Origin: Clostridia bacterium
GTDB lineage: Bacteria; Bacillota; Clostridia; Oscillospirales; CAG-272
Length of the DNA stretch: 53,743 nt
Direction: 5' to 3'
Assembly: GCA_017935225.1 (NCBI GenBank)
Contig: JAGBIA010000043.1
Location: 1 to 53,743 of the forward strand
Numbering within the stretch: the stretch's first letter is position 1; every line of letters begins with the position of its first letter. This document shows, piece after piece, positions 51,810 to 53,743 of this stretch. Both the position numbers and the translations under genes were made by a program. The notes beneath the pieces were generated by a model. It did not search any database. It was not told where the DNA came from and was given only the letters and a program-made list of their open reading frames with translations.

Positions 51810-52584
51810 TCGTCAGCTCGTCAAGACTTCCAAATCGATAACCTTGTGCCTTAAGCTCGTGAATAATATCCGCGAGGATAGCGGCATTTGTAGCAGAAGT
51901 CGGGTGCAAAAGCATTATCTCGCCGTTGTGAACATTCGAAAGGATCTTCTCCTTTGCGACGTTCTCACTCGGCTGATTTCCATTGTCCCAATCCGCGTAG
52001 GCGAAGCTCCAGAATATAGTCTTATATCCAAGCTCACTCGCAAATTTCATACTCTGCTCCGAGAATTTACCCTCGGGCGGACGGAAATATTTGGGCATCT
52101 CGCAGCCCGTCACCTCACGGTAAATATCCTCAAGGCTCTCTAACTCAGCTTTGAACTCATCTAAAGTTTTGCACTTGGTAACGTCCAAATGCTTGCTCGT
52201 GTGATTACATACGAGGTGTCCTTCCTCGATCATTCGCATAACGAGTTCTCTGTTCTGCGTGATAAGATTGTCGAGCACGAAGAACGCGGCAGGTACTCCT
52301 TCTGCACCCAGAACGTCGACTATCTTCTCAACGTTTCCGTTTTCATAGCCTGCGTCGAAGGTCAGATAGATAACTTTATCTGCCACATCGTCGCCGTGTT
52401 TCTTATCAACGTAGTATCCGCCGTAGTCTTCAATAAAGCTCATATTCGCGTCAGCGCGCGGCTGCTTATGCTCTTTATTTCTTACGCAATACCAACTAAA
52501 GCTCTCGCCTGCAGAAAACGCAGGGATAGAACACAGAGAGATGATACACGAGCAAGTGACTAAGAAAATCAAAATTCTTTTCAC
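51802..52584 (-). CDS. pdaA: PdaA-type peptidoglycan deacetylase, sporulation-associated
   Basis: A 260-residue secreted deacetylase of the PdaA type that makes the muramic delta-lactam of spore cortex. The signal segment is followed by WYCVRNKEHKQP, typical of PdaA, then TFDAGYENG (family), HTSKH, RPPEGKFSEQ, WSFAYADWDN and LLHPTS. GTG 52584 is chosen because GGGAGG lies eight bases upstream; the in-frame GTG at 52593 overlaps that site. It pairs with a second deacetylase gene downstream. The change of the usual Asp-Asp/Asn to DAGY in the first motif should be noted as an active-site variant. Confidence 0.85.
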   Translation of the reverse strand: MKRILIFLVTCSCIISLCSIPAFSAGESFSWYCVRNKEHKQPRADANMSFIEDYGGYYVDKKHGDDVADKVIYLTFDAGYENGNVEKIVDVLGAEGVPAAFFVLDNLITQNRELVMRMIEEGHLVCNHTSKHLDVTKCKTLDEFKAELESLEDIYREVTGCEMPKYFRPPEGKFSEQSMKFASELGYKTIFWSFAYADWDNGNQPSENVAKEKILSNVHNGEIMLLHPTSATNAAILADIIHELKAQGYRFGSLDELTNA

Positions 52585-52650
52585 GGTTTTCACCTCCCGA
52601 AGATATTTTGCGCGCTACACAAAAATATAAACGATGAAAATTTTTACAAA

Positions 52651-52683
52651 CAAAAGATCGACGGTTCTGCCGTCGATCTTTTG
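52651..52683 (-). terminator. Terminator after the APH-type kinase gene
   Basis: CAAAAGATCGACGG pairs with CCGTCGATCTTTTG with a five-base loop. On the minus strand it is followed by TTTGTAAAAATTTT, and it lies right after the kinase stop codon. Confidence 0.8.
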
Positions 52684-52686
52684 TAT

Positions 52687-53436
52687 TTATTCGTAATCTA
52701 CTACGTTGGTCCAAGAATGGAGGAATTCTCTTTCCTCAGGTCTTCCCTTTACCGACTGAGATGCTGCAACGATAGGCATCCACTTCTGAACGTAACGCTT
52801 CTCGGTGTTGCTCTTCGCGCAGAAGAGATCCAGATACTTGTCTGCAAGCTCGCGATCGCCTGCAAGGCAGAAAAGAAGGTAGGTTCTTGCAACGTCTGCC
52901 GATGCGTTACCCTGAGTTACGTGTGCCCAGTCGATGATGTAAGGGATACCCGACTCGGTAATGATTATATTTGAGGGATTGAAGTCGCCGTGGCACACTT
53001 TGTTGTGCTTGGGCATACCCTCAAGACGTGTGTGAAGCTCATAGCGAGTGTTTTCGTCAAGATCCGCGATGCTGATCTTTCTGTTCATCTTGTCTTTGAG
53101 CTTTGTAAGAAGCTGGCACTTCTTGGAGTGTACCTTCATCTGAAGCTCAACGAAGAGATCGAGATATTCGTCGATATTCTCGGGATTCTCTTTCATAAGA
53201 GTTTCAAGAGTCTTTCCCGAGATATACTCGGTAACGATCGCCCACTTGCCGTCGATCTTGGAGACCTCAATTGCCTTGGGAATATTAAGTCCCGTCTCCT
53301 CAACGCGCGCCTGATTGAGAGCCTCGTTGAGAACGTCAGCCTTAGAGTAATCTGCGTCAAATACCTTTATAGCGTGATCTCCGTCACGGTAAACTGTCTT
53401 GTTTATTCCTACTGAAATAACATTGTCGAATTTCAT
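52687..53436 (-). CDS. Aminoglycoside phosphotransferase/choline-kinase-like protein
   Basis: A 249-residue small-molecule kinase with the APH fold: N-terminal nucleotide loop (ISVGINKTVYRDGD), then HGDFNPSNI (catalytic Asp) and IDWAHVTQG (metal Asp). Such proteins phosphorylate sugars, amino alcohols or antibiotics; there is no basis to claim drug resistance. GGGAGA precedes the ATG. The gene comes 15 bases after the stop of the adhE-like gene on the same strand and may be cotranscribed. Confidence 0.82.
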   Translation of the reverse strand: MKFDNVISVGINKTVYRDGDHAIKVFDADYSKADVLNEALNQARVEETGLNIPKAIEVSKIDGKWAIVTEYISGKTLETLMKENPENIDEYLDLFVELQMKVHSKKCQLLTKLKDKMNRKISIADLDENTRYELHTRLEGMPKHNKVCHGDFNPSNIIITESGIPYIIDWAHVTQGNASADVARTYLLFCLAGDRELADKYLDLFCAKSNTEKRYVQKWMPIVAASQSVKGRPEEREFLHSWTNVVDYE

Positions 53437-53451
53437 TATAATTCTCCCTTC

Positions 53452-53743
53452 TTATGCCTTGGGCATTTCAAGTTCGGTAAAGTGCTTACCGTAATAAGCG
53501 TTGAGATACATCTGCTTGATCTCGCTCATAAGAGGATAACGGGGGTTTGCGCCTGTGCACTGATCGTCGAATGCCTGCTCTACCATATCGTCAAGACGTG
53601 CAAGGAAGTCATCTTCATCAATGCCATAGTCCTTAATGGTCTCCTTGATGCCTACACGAGCCTTGAGGTCGTTGATAGCCTTAAACAGACCTTCAAGCTT
53701 CTCCTCGACGCTTGTACCCTTGATACCAAGGTCATCAGCAATC
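53452..53743 (-). CDS. adhE: Bifunctional aldehyde-alcohol dehydrogenase AdhE (C-terminal end only)
   Basis: The last 96 residues of a protein that runs off the window. The C-terminus reads DDQCTGANPRYPLMSEIKQM and YLNAYYGKHF, which is typical of AdhE and related iron-containing alcohol dehydrogenases; fermentation to ethanol is the expected role. The stop TAA is at 53454-53452. It has no start codon in the window. A link to AdhE rather than a stand-alone Fe-ADH needs the missing N-terminal half. Confidence 0.85.
   Translation of the reverse strand, partial: IADDLGIKGTSVEEKLEGLFKAINDLKARVGIKETIKDYGIDEDDFLARLDDMVEQAFDDQCTGANPRYPLMSEIKQMYLNAYYGKHFTELEMPKA

Noticed and set aside
52687-53436. 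Aminoglycoside resistance gene
   Set aside because: The APH fold is common in metabolic kinases and there is no resistance context.

Overview
The window reads as chromosomal DNA of a spore-forming, anaerobic, moderate-GC Clostridia-type Firmicute. The evidence is SpoIVA, SpoIIID and a PdaA-like cortex deacetylase, Firmicute-style signals (strong GGAGG ribosome sites, TTGACA-17-TATAAT promoters), IreB, a tig-clpP-clpX block, DUF1540 and the C-terminus of an AdhE-type alcohol dehydrogenase. No tRNA, rRNA, CRISPR array, prophage or typical insertion sequence was seen. Most of the window is ordinary core metabolism. Family names come from reading the protein sequences, without database searches.

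Layout. 1-8.1 kb: plus-strand purine genes (PurO-type IMP cyclohydrolase, stand-alone AICAR transformylase, a lipoprotein, purD, purL) closed by a terminator. 8.1-11.5 kb: metF and a metH lacking the reactivation domain. 11.5-15.3 kb: minus-strand GH78-like glycosidase and metallo-beta-lactamase-fold lipoprotein. 15.4-21.1 kb: a TIM-barrel glycosidase-like protein, then rimM-trmD, an O-antigen-ligase-like membrane protein and two DUF4330-like proteins. 21.3-24.6 kb: HPr, uvrC, rsmD, coaD. 24.6-25.0 kb: a non-coding, hairpin-rich element with inverted-repeat ends between two converging genes. 25.0-27.6 kb (minus): spoIVA, interrupted by an in-frame TGA, and a Xer-type recombinase. 27.7-31 kb: a small membrane protein, a D,D-carboxypeptidase-like protein with damaged motifs, IreB, and class II aldolase. 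31.1-34.4 kb: four P-loop NTPase genes in a row, starting with a CobW-type protein carrying a very large His/Cys-rich stretch. 34.4-38.6 kb (minus): clpX, clpP, tig and a phosphoesterase. 38.6-45.1 kb: DUF1540, then minus-strand thrC, yraN, rnhB, rbgA, lepB and apgM, then a plus-strand membrane-anchored unknown. 45.1-53.7 kb: flavodoxin-like and unknown genes, spoIIID, a TrmH-type methyltransferase, proC, a frameshifted membrane protein, an SGNH-hydrolase lipoprotein, two polysaccharide deacetylases, an APH-type kinase and the 3' end of adhE.

The most unusual items are the hairpin-rich element at 24604-24990, the TGA in spoIVA, and the metal-binding P-loop cluster at 31.1-33.9 kb. I did not find a clear new multi-gene defence or mobile system. 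The lesions in spoIVA and in the 48.6 kb membrane protein could be real decay or assembly errors; sequence alone cannot decide.
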